From: Paracentrotus lividus
Taxonomy: Eukaryota > Echinodermata > Echinoidea > Camarodonta > Echinidae
Direction: 5' to 3'
NCBI GenBank assembly: GCA_940671915.1
Contig: CALNVZ010003426.1
Span: forward strand, 11,470,208 to 11,534,207
DNA length: 64,000 nt
Both the position numbers and the translations under genes were made by a program. Numbering within the stretch: the first letter of the stretch is position 1; the number at the start of each line of letters is the position of its first letter. Shown here piece by piece: positions 13,001-28,000 of the stretch. The notes under the pieces are model-generated. The model ran no database searches. It was given only the letters and a program-made list of their open reading frames with translations, and was not told the DNA's origin.

Positions 13001-16000
13001 AGGTACTCCAACAGATATTATTCATTTGCGTAACCATTTATTCGATTCTATATCACATGTGTCGAGAAGTGTAGTTGCGCATAGGTAGATAAAATGCTGT
13101 AATACAAAAGAACAAATAAAACAACTTCTTGAAATACTATTCGATCGAGTTGACAAGGAATACGATATATCATAAATGTGACATTATTGTAACTATAAGA
13201 ATTGTGATAATAACTATTAAAATACAATGGTCAACAAAGATTGCACTCTCTTGTAACCATAAGTACAGATATGATACAAAAAAAAAACAATTAAAGGACA
13301 CATATCCAGGTATTCAAAAGATAAGAGTAGATCAATTTATCATATAAGTTAAAAGATTAAAAGGACGTAATTAGACAATGTGTAACAATAAATGCAGATA
13401 TATCATCCTTTCAAATAGATTCCATTTTACGATTATCAAATGTTATAATTCTGAACAAGAAAAGATTATCAAACTCAAGTTAACAATGTATCGATTTATT
13501 ACCTCAATGGTTCTATGAAAATCGCTATATACAAATTAAAAGAACTGAAATATGAAATATTCTTACCAATTGGAGGCTTTGAACTATGAAGCTGGTTTGG
13601 ATCCAATGTTGATTAAGGTGTAATACTGCACTGTATACAACAACTATGACATGTTCTGCTAATGGCGATAAAACATACTGACTATCTTTCTTGCTCAACT
13701 AAAAGTGCATACCAAGGCTATATAGAAGAGTGCACATTTACTAAAAAGTCATTGTTATAAAGTCAAGTTTAAAAGGCTCACTGGCCGGAGTAATCACAAT
13801 AGCTGTCTGAGGAATGAATAGAATAATGACAAAAAGAAACTTCTCAGGCTTGAACTGGTCTAATTGGGCTAACATTGATACATTGCAGATATTTTATATG
13901 AATATACGGTTCTAGGACATCTCCCCCGGAGGACAAGTCCCCCGGGGACAATTCCCGGAGGACAACTCCCCCGGAGGACAACTCCCCCGGAGGACAACTC
14001 CCCCGCAGGAGAGCTCCCCCGGAGGACAGGTCCCCCGCAGGACATCTCCCCCGGAGGACAGGTCCCCCCAAGGACGAGTCCCCCGGAGGACAGCTTCCCC
14101 CAGGGACAACTCCCACGGAGGACAACTTCCCCCTGGACAACTCCCCTGGAGGACTACTCCCCCGGAGGACAACACCCCCTGAGGACAGCTCCCCCGGAGG
14201 ACAACTCCCCCGCAGGACAACTCCCCTGGAGGACAACTCCCCCGGAGGATAGGTCCCCCAAGGACAACTCCGCGGATGACATCTCCCTTCACTTTAAATG
14301 CGTTATAACTATTGATTTTATGCCAACCCCTTGGTTTTTCTTTCTCTTACAATTATTACATTACATCGCGTGGAGTAACCCTTCTGTAATGACAAGCGAG
14401 GATAGGAATGGTTGTTTGATTGCTAATCATCCATTGGAACCACCCCTTCCAATCTATGAATGGCTACTCCTTCCCTCAAATTTAGGTTGTTAGGTTTGGC
14501 AGATTCAGAGGTGCCCCAACGAAATGTGACCCTCAGAAAAGGAAAATTAATGAAAATGCAAGAAATGAAAGAAATGATAAAAAAAAGGAAGGATGCTAAA
14601 TGGGGAACTTAAATATGAAGCTACAGGAGTAGAAAAGAGCACGAAGGGCGAGTTGGCCTACATATTTCTAGTCGTTTTCAGCAAGGGGGGGGGGGGGTGA
14701 GCCACGATAATTAAGCTTTAATTAATAATTAATCACACCCTAAACAAATTAGAATGGGCGCATAAGTTTAAACAATAACACAATTTTTATTTATCAAAAA
14801 AGAAATTCACAAAACTCAATACCAACATCATCACTTGTTTTGTCATTTTTCAAGGAATAATGTAATACAATCATTGTCATTGGGTTTAAGATTTTACAGA
14901 CAATTGTTATATCTGAATGGTGTGTGTTCATAAGTATGCACTTGCACAGGTTGGCATTCATGCCGTGTCATCGCTATCATAAGAGGGTGTTATTGCAACT
15001 AGTGTTTGTATGAAAGTATCTCCAGAAGTAGATGAAAATTAAAACATCTTGGTATATCAACCAATTTTTCAGTATTTCTGTCAACATATCCGATGAAAAC
15101 ATTTATAATTCTAAAACATTTGCTGAAACAAGTCAAAACAAAACAAAACAAAACCCTTGTATCAAATTATGTACATGTATTTTTGTCGGTATAATTGAAG
15201 AGGTGTGATATAACATTTCCCACTTGCCGATTCGCGCTTGAAAATCCCTTTTTTTTTTCTTTTTTTTTTTCTTGGCTAAAAGAAAGATGATCGTCACCGT
15301 TTATAAAAGAATAACAACAACAAAAATAGAACCATAAAAGTAAAAATATACTGCTTCGGGTCATTTTTAGTCAAAAATGTCAGCTCGTGATTTGCGCTCT
15401 AGAATCATCCCTTCAAAAGGTTCATTTTATTTCCTTCAGATTTCGAACCCCCGCAAAAATCCTAGTTACGGGCCTGACCATTGACCTACATACTCTAAAA
15501 TCTAATCAGATCATCTTCCTATTGATGATTACAGATGAAGTTGATATCTCTCTCTCTCTCTCTCTTTTGACGATAAAATTCGATCAATAGCAGTACGCCG
15601 CTCTACAGCTGCCAAATTTTACACCTCTTCGCCGGAAAAAACAAAATATGCCAAAAGATTTTTGTATTTCCATGAATGGTCTTTTCGGTTGAAAAAAAAA
15701 AAAAAATCGCGAAAAATGGACAAAAATTAAACGAGTGCATGTGGATCTTGTTCTCCGGAATGGTTGAGTTGTCCTCCGGGGGACTTGTACTGCGGGGTAG
15801 TTGTGCTGTGCGGGGGAGTTGGTCCTTGCAGGGGAGTTTGTCCTCCGGGGGAGTTGTCCTCAGGGGAGTTGTCCTCCGGGGGAGTTGTCCTCCGGGAGGA
15901 GTTGTACTCGGGGATAATGTCCTCTGTGGGACTTGTCCTCCGGGGAGTTTTTGCATCGGGGGAAGATGTCCTCAGCGGGAGAGATTGTCGCTTCGGGGGG

Positions 16001-19000
16001 ACCTGTCCTCCGGGGGAGATGTCCTGCGGGGGAGTTGTCCCTTCCGGGGGTGTTGGTCCTCCGGGGGAGTTGTACTCCGGGGGAGTTGTCCTCCGGGGGA
16101 GGTGTCCTCCGGGAGTTGTCCCCGGGGGAGTTGTCCTCCGGGGGAGATGTCCTGATACGGAATATACATTTCAAGAATAAAAACTAATATTTCCAAATAT
16201 ATATCACACACAATCATGTATATACAATTGCACATATAAAATTAATTAAATTCACTGCTTACTGCTGCAGTGACACATTTTATGCACTAGAAAACATCTC
16301 AATAACATTTTTTTGGTTTTATTTATATTCTTGGGCACGTGTCAATGATCCTATGGCATGTATTTAAAAATTCATGCTTCAGTGAGCACGTGAGACTAGA
16401 AAAGCCCTTTTCTCACGTATGGGCTAAAATTCAAATTCTTACTTTGATTGAATATAACAATTCTTTTCGGGGAGTACTTTTGATTTTATTTTCACAAAAA
16501 TCCCGATGTTTCACGCCTCAGTGGGCACAAGATACAAGAAAATCATGAAAATAAGAAGAAAGTTTCGGGCTTAATTTCGGACGTAATTTGAATCAAGATC
16601 ATGTTAGTTGGAGATCAGTTGAAGCCGTGTGCCAAGTTTCGTGACATAACTCACGGTAGAATTAACAATAATCATTAATGAAATTGGCCGAATTTCTCAT
16701 TCGTCAGGTATTGATTTCCTCCTCCATTGACTTTATGTACAGAGGTTTAACAAAAGTGAAATTTGGCATATTTTAATTGTCAGTTTTTGTTCATTTGACT
16801 GTGAATTATTTTATGAAACTTTGCACATAGCTTCAACTGGTATCTAACTAACATGATCGTTACTCAAATTACGTATTCGAAAAGTCACTGAACCATGACG
16901 AAGCCCGAAACTTTGTTCTTATTTTCATCGTTTTCTTGTATCTTGTGCCCACTGAGGCGTGGAACATTGGGATTTTTGTGAAAATAAAATCAAAAGTACT
17001 CCCCAAAAATAATTGTTATATTCAATCAAAGTAAGAATTTGAATTTTAGTCCGTATGTGAGAAAAGGGCTTTTCCAGTCTTATGTGCTCACTGAAGCATG
17101 AATTTTTAAACAAATGCCATAGGATCATTGACACGTGCCCAAAGCCCGCAAATTTCGTTTCCGTATGTTGGGAAGCACGTTTTGCATACATTCTGACGTG
17201 TAAATTGTTTAAAATCTGAAATTGGGTCCGATATCATTGAATCAAAGTTGTAATTTAAGGCTTGTGAACTGCAAAAAATGACATTTTTGCATTCAACCAT
17301 TAATCACTGAAGCATGACTTGATGATTTTTCCTAAAATTCGCTCCTATGGTAGCTAATTAAATTCCCTACATGGACATATAATTAGATTTTTTTTAATTC
17401 CTCCTGTTTAAAAAATTATTGATATCTGGAATAGGGGGAACTTTCTTTTTGTGTTGTGTTTAGTATATTGGCATTACATCATGATTTTTGCCTCTTTGTC
17501 TCGCCTGAACGACGTTCGGCAAAGACCTAGTAATCACTTTTCCTGTTCGTCTGTTGGTCTGTTACGAAAATGTTAAAGTTTATATTTTTTGTTTAACTTG
17601 CTCTCATATCTTTATTTCTCCATCTATTGTGTTCGCACTTGGTACAAATAATTCTTGGGTAATACCACATGTGCGTTGGTGAGGATGATGAGATCAAAGG
17701 TCATAATAGGGGTCAAAAGGTCAACTTTTCTTAAACTTTTTGTTTTCTTTATTTCTCCATCAATTGTGTTCACACCTAAAACAAATGATTCTTGGGTAAT
17801 ACTACATGTGTGTTGGATGATGAGATCAAAGGTCATTATAGGGTTCAAAAGGTCAACTTAAAGGTCGACTTTTATCAAACTTTTTGTTTAACTTTCACTC
17901 ATTTTTTATAGCATCAGTTTTGTTTACCCCTGGTATAAATTATCCTTAGTTAATACCACTTGTGTGTTGATGAGGATAATAAGATAAAAGGTCATTATAG
18001 GGTTCAAAAGGTCAACTTAAAGGTCGACTTTTATCAAACTTTTTGTTTAACTTTCACTCATTTCTTATAGCATCAGTTTTGTTCACCCCTGGTATAAATT
18101 ATCCTTGTTTAATACTACTTGTGTGTTGATGAGGATTTATGGGGTCAGAGGTAATCTAGGGGTCGAAAGGTCATATTGCGTGTTTTATTGATAGCGAAAT
18201 CAGGCGAGACTCGTGGTTCGCGAACCACCTTGTACAAATTAGTTACGAGCCCCTTCCCCCGTTTCATGCTCGCATCAGTCTTCAATACCGCCATTTCAGG
18301 TCCATTGAGACAAATTTCAGCTCGCCCTCTTCGGGCTCGCATAACATATATCCCCAACTGTAATTCGTTCATATAATATATGTATATGCATTTCGTATAT
18401 TACTGGCATTACATCATGATGTTCCCCCTTTTTATAAACCATTCACGAGCCCCTTCTCCCGTTTTAGGTCACTATTTTTTTTTTTAATTGAGCTTGCGCT
18501 TCGCGCTCGCATGATATATAATCCAGTAAAGATAGGGGGAAATAGCGAAACCCAAAACAAATTGCATATCAGAAGTATAGGAAAATGGAAGCTTTTGAAA
18601 AAGTCTAATTTGCATAAATTCGAACTGGCTGCCTTTTGCCAATATTTGAACTGTACATTCGGATCCAAGACTCGGATTAACATAATTCAGTTTCTACTCC
18701 AATGTTTTCGGGATAGATGACTATGTTAATTGATATCATGTGGATGATTTGATAACAGATATGTTGTTTTTGAGACATTAAAGCAGTAGAACAATGACTG
18801 ATTTGCATTTTTTTTTTTTACAAATGGCTGTTATTCAATATATATTTTTTTTTTTTGCCTGTATCTCCTGATCTAGGGGTCATAGAAACATTCTGCGTCT
18901 ATACCTATGTTTACAAGGTTTAAGAATACATTGATTGACGGAATTGAGATCATTAGATAACATAAATATTGTTTAAGATAAATTGAAACAGTACAACAAT

Positions 19001-22000
19001 GACTTATTTGCATAAAAATGGCCGCCATTCAGAATCATTTTGCCTGTATATCATGATCTAGGACTATTAGAAACACTTTTATGTGTCTATACCTATGTTA
19101 TCAGGGTAGAGAAATACGTTAATTGACAGTATTGAGATCATTAGTTAACATAAATGTGGTTTCAGAAACATTGAAGGAGTAGAATAATAATTAACTTGCA
19201 TAAAATGACCGCTATTCAGCATTATCTTGCCTTTATATCCTGATGTAGAACTATTTGTGTCTATACCTATTTTTTAGGGTAGAGGAATACGTTAAGTGTG
19301 TTTCTAATATTCCCGAGGTCAGGATAATGCAGGCAAAACAATGCTGAATGGCGGCCACTTCAAAGTAGTCATTGTTCTACTGCTTCAATGTTTCTGAAAA
19401 CACATTTATGTTATCTAATTATCTCAACATTGTCAAATAACGTATTCCTCTACCCTGAAAACATAGGTAGGGGAGACCAGGGATGGAAGTTACACGGGTT
19501 AGTTGTTACAGTTCTCAGTGTGCTAAGTTGGAACAAGAGAGTTCGTGCTAACTGGCATCTATATACAGCTTACATATAGCTGTGAGTATGGAACTGGCGG
19601 TCGTGTGAGTCTTTCTCCGTTGTTTTATTTAAAGTAAATCACAAAAACATGCTTTTATTACAGTTCCAAGTGATTTTTTGACAAAAATAAAAATATGTAA
19701 GAGTTCTTACAAACTGAAGGGCACATGATGATAGTCTGGAATTGTGATAATATATGCATGTATGTCACTAATATACCCCTGAGCCATGCCCTGTAATTCT
19801 GGCCTAATGCTTTGCTACAGTTGATTTTATGTGTAAATCACCCATGGGATAGGTTGTTACAACAACCTAAACCATGTCGATGTAACAACCTACCCACATT
19901 ACATTACACATGTAAAGTAATTTTGTTTCAATTTCAGGTGCCAATGTTTTGATATTTCTATTATATTTAGTCTATCTATTCTAGGCTCTACTTGATCTAG
20001 CTGTTAACGATACCGAAGAAACTGGAAGTTGAAACAAAAGTATGGTATAAGAAGATTTACACATTGTACAAAATTACCCCGTATGTTTACATATAGTAAC
20101 AATTTACCGTACCGTATGGTGTAACAACCTACCCCGTATACAGGGGTAGGTTGTCATAATTAAACTGTAGTTAATTAGTGTTTACCATGTTTTCTCAGTT
20201 TTTATTGCCTCAGGTTTTAGCCAACATAATAGGGCTAACTACAGACCCAAAATGGAGTCTGGTGAGTATCTTCTTTATTGAAATTATCTGGCCCAAAATG
20301 TGAATTTGTAACGTCCATCTCCCCGGTCTGCCCTATAGACACAAAACTCTATGTTTCGATGACTCCTAGATACAGAGAACTCTGCAAAACATATACTGAA
20401 TAGCGGTCATTTCAAATATATGCAAATTAACTGTCTCTAAATATCGTGTATAGGGTACATGAGGTAATATGCCACCTGAAGCAAATCATGTCGTGAACCG
20501 TCGACCGGGTACCGGTGACCGGATGTGAGCACCATAGTTGTTCATATGAACTGTATATAAAAATATATCGTCGTGAGAGCTTCTGATGCCGAAATTTCTC
20601 TGAGAAAATTGCTGAAAACCAACAAGGTAGGTAAAACTTACGGCATTTTTAACCTCGACTGATGTAAAATTTGATATTCACAGCAGAATGTGATAGTGAA
20701 AGAGTGTTTGAGGGGGTAACCTCAATTGTTTGTGATATTTAGTAAGCGCTTATAGTTTCATTTTGATCAACTAGCGTGTACAGGAAAATTTGTTTAGTGA
20801 AGGGGTGCAATGTGGCATTGAATGCTTTGCCTGACACAGCAACATTAGTGCAGGTAATATGGGACATCCAAAATGGCGGAAATGATTCTGGTACTATAGT
20901 ATTGGATGAGCATCAATCTTTTTGCTAGCGTTTTGGGGGATATTCACAGTATACAATAATATAAATACTTATTGTAGCTCTATATTGACTTGTATAATGA
21001 AAATAATATTTAAATAATATTAAAAAAGAAATAATATACAAATACATAACAATGAAATATATAGTCAAAGGATTTACTGAAGGTCTTATAATTTCAAATT
21101 ATATCTTAAAGTTAATGATTTCAACATTTCAAGCAAATTCCAACATGTAGAGTCATTGTAGTTTTAAAAACATACATGAAATACATGTGCCCATATACCT
21201 GCACATGCAGGTAATATGGGCACTTTGTAATGACGTCAACTTTGAATATTGCAGACAGGGGATTGGTGATAACTGTTTTCTTTCACAAATAAAAGTTAGA
21301 GCATAGTTATTATTCATATAAACAAAGATAGACTGTGTGTCATTTGCGTAATTTATATGCAAACTAGGCAAATGAGCTTAGGGGCCCATATTACCTGCAT
21401 GTACCTATAAATGTTATAAATATTCCAAATATCCTTACCCATAAACATTGGAACAGAAAGTGACATTATGTTTTACTTTTTCTTAGATCCGAGAATGTAC
21501 AGTTCAATCATGGCAAAATGGCGGCCATTGTTAAATTTAATGCACATTAGTCATTGTCAACAGCTTCGATTTTCCTTTTTCTGTTGATATGTTATTTTGA
21601 TCACTATAATAGGCAATGCTGAAAATTTCATTTCTGTGCATTGTTTTGGGTCATTTCCTATTTTTACTGAGCCTAATAATACTAAATGGAATTCGTTCTA
21701 TATTTGAACACACATTGATGTGTGTGTGTGGTGTGTGTGCGTGATGTGGTGTTGTGTGTGTGCGTGTGCGTATGTGTGTGTGTGGTGTGTGTGTGTGTTT
21801 GGCCTTGAATCATGATACATTAGTCCCACCTTTAATAGGAAATGTGGAAACATGCGTCGACCATCCCCCCCCCCCCCCCCAAGCAATCGTGAACTGAAGA
21901 CAAATCGTCACCGTTTGAGGTACATCTATAAGGGCGTAGCCAGAATAATTTGGCTCAAAGGAGGGGGTGGAATTTGTTTGGCTGAACCAGTAATCCTTGG

Positions 22001-25000
22001 TCCTTGATGGGACGCAACCCAGAGGTGCATTGAGCATTGTTTTGCCACTTAACCAATCATTCATGAATACGTATGAGGACAATAATCGTAGCCAATCACC
22101 CCCAGACAACTACCCCGAGGAAAATTACCCATGGACAATTACCCCAAGGGCAATTAACACAATGAAACACCCCTATAATTGTCCCCAGATAATTTCCCCG
22201 GATTATTACCATGAAGGACAATTACCCCCCACATAATTCCCCCGGTTAATTACGCCGATCATTATGTCCCTGCTATCATAATATGTATAATGATATGATA
22301 ATGACTCTTATCGAACCTCGAAATCTTGATATAAACACCTTTTTGCTTGATGAGTTACAAATACCTTCGTTCAAAGTAAGTCCTTATTAAAGATATTAAA
22401 GTCTTAGCATTTTCGACTGGCTCGTTTTGGATGGTTATTTTGTAATGAAAATCTTTTTTCTCTTTTTTAATTACCAAAATACTCGATACATCACTGAATA
22501 GAGGGGGCTCAAAATATATTGCTTGTGTATTTATTTTTGTTCCTAGAGTTGTGAATCTGGCCAGCTTGGGTGGATATGTTGCATTTAGAAATGAATCAAC
22601 TGATGACGTACGAGAAAAATGCCGACAAGCTAAATCTGAAGATGACGTTGTGAATCTCATGAATGAATTCTTAGAGTGAGTTAATCATTTCCACAACTAT
22701 TGAGAAGAATTATGTTATATTGAATGGCTCACAATGGGATATACCAGAGATATTTCACAAGTTAGGGGCTATATTGCACGAATCAAAGATGAGTGCATAT
22801 TTACTAATGAGTGGAAATGTTCTGGGCCCGTATTCCATAAATGTTGGACTTAAGCATGAAACTTAAGAATTTTTTTGCTAAAATAAATTTTTGTTTTAAT
22901 TAAGAGTATTTTTGCTTAGCCTATTTTTGACAGTTGAGCATAAATTCTTTGATTTGGGCTAAGTAAAACGTCTTAAATCGAGTTGCTCCTACAAATACGC
23001 ACATTAGAAAAGCGAATTTTATCCTAACTTTAAGCCTAACTACCTAGTGGCTTAACTTGGATGTTGATTATATGGCAAGCTCATTTGAGGCCACAAATTA
23101 AACGTGACAATATTAACAGAATTAAGACTTTTGTTTAATGCTTTCTGAGCTCAGACAACCTGCTTTACGTGTTTGGAATAAAAGCTAAGAATTTTTTTTT
23201 CCTGGACAAAATCGTAGAAAAGATACTTAGACTTAAGCAAAATTGCTTAAGTATAGTTTATGGAATACGGGCCCTGGTATCCCATTCTGAGCCATTCAAT
23301 ATAATTATTATTATCATCTTTTATGATCATTATTTAAAAATCAACAGACAAAAAGTCGAATTATTTGAATATTTAGCATTTGAAAACAAAGTGCGTGGAC
23401 CCCTCATTATGAAACCGCGCGCGCAGCTCACCTACTGCGCAGTAGACATTATTTTTGTGCAGATGAATGGCGCCATAAAAATGCTGATTGATATTATCAT
23501 AATCACGATCAATTCCTCGCGCTGTTTTACTTTCCGCTTATATTTCTGTCACCTGAGCTTCTTGTATGCATTTTTGTAAAAACGTATATCGGTAAGAAGC
23601 AATTTGCTTCCAGGGTTTCCTCTACATTTATGCTTGGTAAACCCTTTTCCTTTCACGTTTCCCTCAACCTAGAATTTACAAAGTATGAAATATTTAAAAA
23701 AATGATAAATGAATAGATAAATAAATAAATGAATGAATGAATGAATGAATGAATACATACATAAATAAATAAATAAATAAACAAATAAATGAATGAATGA
23801 ATACATAAATAAATAAATGAATGAATGAATGAATGAATGAATGAATGAATGAATGAATGAATGAATGAATAAATAAATAAAATATAAATAATCATAATGA
23901 TAATAAATAATTAATAAATAAATAGATAAATAAATGAACAGATAAAATAATAATAACAATGATAGAGATGATTATAGTAATAACAACAATCATAATAGAT
24001 ACATGAATAAATAAATAGGTTAATAAAATAAAAATGATTAAAAGAAATCAAAAATTAAAATATAAAATGATAGTAATAAACTAAATAAAAAATAAAATGA
24101 TAGTAATAAACTAAATAAAATATAAAATGATAGTAATAAACTAAATAAAATTAAAAATTAAAAATGAAATAAAGTAGAATGAAAACGAAATAACAGAAGA
24201 CAAAAAGAGATTGTCAAGCAATATCGCTTCGCGCTTATCTAGCGATATACATGTATAGTGTGTTCCCAAAAAAAAAGGTAATCGAAGTTCAAAGGTTCGT
24301 CATTTCAACAATACATGATTTATTCTGATAATTTATTTACTAAAATACTAAGTAACTCATCAGCTATAATTTACGACATTGCTCACGTCCAAATTGTCAT
24401 GGTTCACAGAGTTAGGGTCCTTTGAAGGTGACAGGTACAAAACCCATTTTTTCCAAGTTTTTGGTTTGTAGGGTATGAAACAATCCCTTTTAAAGTAGTT
24501 GGTGACATTGGGTCTTCTTCAGCAAGTTTCAATGAAATGTCATCTTCTTTGCTAAAGTGGATTTCTCACTGCTAATGAGATGCGTTCTCGATCATGAGTC
24601 TCTGGAGTCTCGGAAAGGTCTTCGCGCCATCTCATGAGTCTTCAGACATTTGCGAGAAAACCAAACAAATAAAAAACATGATTAATCCGTTAGCAGACTT
24701 CTTTCAGACACAAGCAAGTCTCTGTGACGTCTCTGCGGGGTTACCGCGACAGTCGCGGATCCAGGGGGGCTGAGCGGGCCCGCGGCCTTCCTAAGAAAAA
24801 AATAAATAAATAGATTTAAAAAGGGAAATGGGGGGGGGAGAAGGGAAAAGTGAATGACCGACCCGAATTACCAAGTAAACCATACCCTGTTGGCGATATT
24901 TCATGAACTTTCGATGGACCGAAGGCTGAAAAGAAATTAAAACTACCCCCCCCCCCACCCCTCCCCGCAATCGCACGGCCCGCATGACGTGAAAAAATTG

Positions 25001-28000
25001 AATGTACCTTTTTCCTCGTCGGGTGACGGGAAAAAAATTAGTGTACCAAAATCTAATTTTGCCCCCCCCCCCCTTCATGAATCCTGGATCTCCACTGCCC
25101 TAAGTGTCCATGACGTCACGAGACGTTGTCGGAACTGCTGGCGATTAAAAGAACTCGATCAGATTTGACAACTTTTTAGACTTTGTTCGATTTACCCACC
25201 CCTGAAGTCTGAGGATGTCACCACGCGCACAGTGGGCCAGGCGTTAGTAAAAGTGCGCCAAAACTAGGATTTGGCGATCAAAGCAAAATCGCTTTTTTTT
25301 ATGTTCTGCGTAAATAAAACAACCTCTTGAACATCTCTATATAATATTTCATCTTGAAAACGTTTTTTAGTTCATTATTTTTCTTCAAAAGTACCGGTAA
25401 TTGTCTATTTTGGGAGAAATCTAGTGTAAATGACGCTTTTTAGTTTTTTGGGGGTTGTAGCTACAAAAAATGTTTAATCCACTTCAAAATTAATATTCAT
25501 GTTTAAAAATAGATATTCTAGCTCACCATAAAATTAAAAAGCAAAATCCTGCTCTGTTCAGAAGTAATTTTAGAAGAAACCGATAAATTATGGCAGAAAG
25601 TTATATAATTTTTTTCATGTGGAGATAAGTTCATTATTGCCGTCGATTGCCGCGCGGAAAATGCTACGAATGGCTTTGTTATAGTTTCAGCTTTACAGAG
25701 ATACCCATTTTGGCTGCCCGTTTTTGCCCGATTTTGAATTAGAACCAATTTTCCGTCCGCCCGTTTGCTAAATTTATTGCCAAAAACTGCCAAGTTAGTG
25801 AAATTTAAAGCAGCCACGCCGCTGCGCAGTGGGCCACGTTCAATCAAAACTGCACCCAAACAGGCATTTGGTTATCAAATCAATTTTAAGTTTTGTAATG
25901 TTTCAAGCACAGATTTCAAACTCTAGATCATGTAGGTGCAAAATTTCTTTTTAAAAATAATTTTGAGTGGGTCAGTTCGCTTCAAAAGGATCCCAATTTT
26001 CAATTTAAGGGTATAGTATGTGTAAACTACAAATTTGATAATTTTTTTCACTGAACGAATTCTGTGATTTACTTCAAATTGCACTCACCTGTCTCAGAAT
26101 ATTTACTTTAACTAATTGTAGAGTTTAAAGCTGGTGTATAGTGTTGGGAGAAGGAAAAATTTAATTTGGATTCACAGTTAGATAATATGAAAGCCTGAAT
26201 CCTGTAACTGTAACAAAGAAAGTTATATTACATGGAATCTCGTTTTAACGTCTTTATTTCACGATATTATAGTATAAAAAAGATAAGACGGGGACCCGAC
26301 ACAGCTTTGTGTGCACTAGGCGTTCACATGGAAAACCAATGGGGATTCTCTTGTGTGGGTGATACACACAGATCGCTGCGGTCCATTCATGCGAGAAGTT
26401 CGGGGGACAGGACAACCCAGCAAAGGTCTCAAAACCGTTACAAATTGTGTTTGGATTCAAACATTTCACTGAAATTCACCGGAAATCGTGAAAGGAATAT
26501 CACAAAATCTCTCACACATGTCTTTTAGCGCAATGTGAACAACATGAGACTATATTTAATCGGTTTTATGCCGATTTTTTTTTTTGTTACCAAAACTATA
26601 CACCAGGTTTAAAGGCAAACCCTCATTAAATTCTGATGTTATTTTTTTAAGAAAGGGGGGGAATAGGGAAAATTACGAACTTTTCTTTCATACGCTTAAA
26701 TGGTCACTATTGCTGCCTATTGCTGCGCTAAAAATACACTGAGCCCCTTTATTATAGTTTCTACTTTACAGTGATACCACATTGGGCTGCCACCTTCTGC
26801 CACTTCTTGAGTTAGAGCCGTTTTTTCACCAGTATGTTTGCCTATTTTATCGCCAATATTTGCTATCAAAGCGTATTCCTTTCTACTGTTTAACCCCTTC
26901 TATATGATATTAACCAGGCTACGCTTAATTTTGGAGTATGATATTGCAAATATACCGCTTTGATTACTACTAATTTCCATCATTATCAAGTAGGAAAAAA
27001 AAACCTATTATACTACAATTTCTGTTTGCCTAGGTATGTGTTAAATAGCCGTACTGGTCCAATAAAAACAAATTTTTCATGACCTCAATGAAACTAACAA
27101 AACGGTGTAGTTTGGTCCTTATTAACTTATACTGAATTAAAATAACCTATATCAAGTATAATGCATCCATGCCTCGTTCAATGAGAAAAAAAAATGTATT
27201 TTCAATGACGTCAGTGTACCCCAGTGGTCTATAGAAGCCCCTTTCAAGTCTTATTTATAAAAGTTAATCAGGAAAAGAACGTTTTGCGGAGAAATATGAC
27301 TTAACCAATCAGAAAACGGGATTTAAATGACGTCATAGAAATTTGAAAATACTCTCATTGTGTTTCTTATGTCTCGAAACCACATATTAGTCACACTCAT
27401 CAAAGTAAAATGAAAATTTTCATGCGTTACCATTAATATTTTTCCTTGACCAATCAGAAAACAGTACTTAGATGACGTCACACGAATTTGAAAATGTTCT
27501 TATCGAATTCTACGAGTCTGAAAACCCCAGACCGACCCCAAAAATGAATTTATTATGTGGTCTTCAAAGAAAAATAAGTTTTGGCGCAGTTTGAGGTGAT
27601 TCTGGCCCACTGTGCGACGTCTCCACGACTCAAAAGACTCAAAATAGTGAACCCATCTCATTGCCAATGAGATAGGTCATTTGGAAAATGTGATTGCATT
27701 TCATTGAAACTTTTATGTGAAAAAAAAATTCAAAACGATGAGACCAAAAGTTTACAAAAAGTTTGTCTCGTACCCTACAAACGAAAAACTTGGATTAAGT
27801 GGGTTTTGTACATTTCCCCTTAAAAGGACGCTAACTCTGTGACCCGCGACAATATGGATGTAAGCAATGTCTCAAATTTAAGCTGATGAGTTACGTAGTA
27901 TTTCAGTAAGTAAATAACAAGAATAAACCATATACTTTTGAAATGACTGACCTTTGAACTTCAGTTACCTTTTTTTTTAGGAACACACTATATAAGCAAC

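Noticed and set aside
13844-14292. Long overlapping minus-strand ORFs with Gly/Ser/Pro-rich peptides
   Set aside because: They are open in several frames only because the GC-rich minisatellite lacks stop codons; no start context or splice support.
15603-16235. Several plus and minus ORFs of 84-159 codons
   Set aside because: Same cause: the inverted minisatellite is open in many frames.
16339-17191. Paired ORFs giving nearly the same peptide on opposite strands
   Set aside because: Both come from the two arms of a foldback, so mirrored translation is expected and does not indicate a gene family.
23653-23959. Minus-strand ORFs rich in His, Ser, Phe and Ile
   Set aside because: Translation of a GAAT/AAAT microsatellite.
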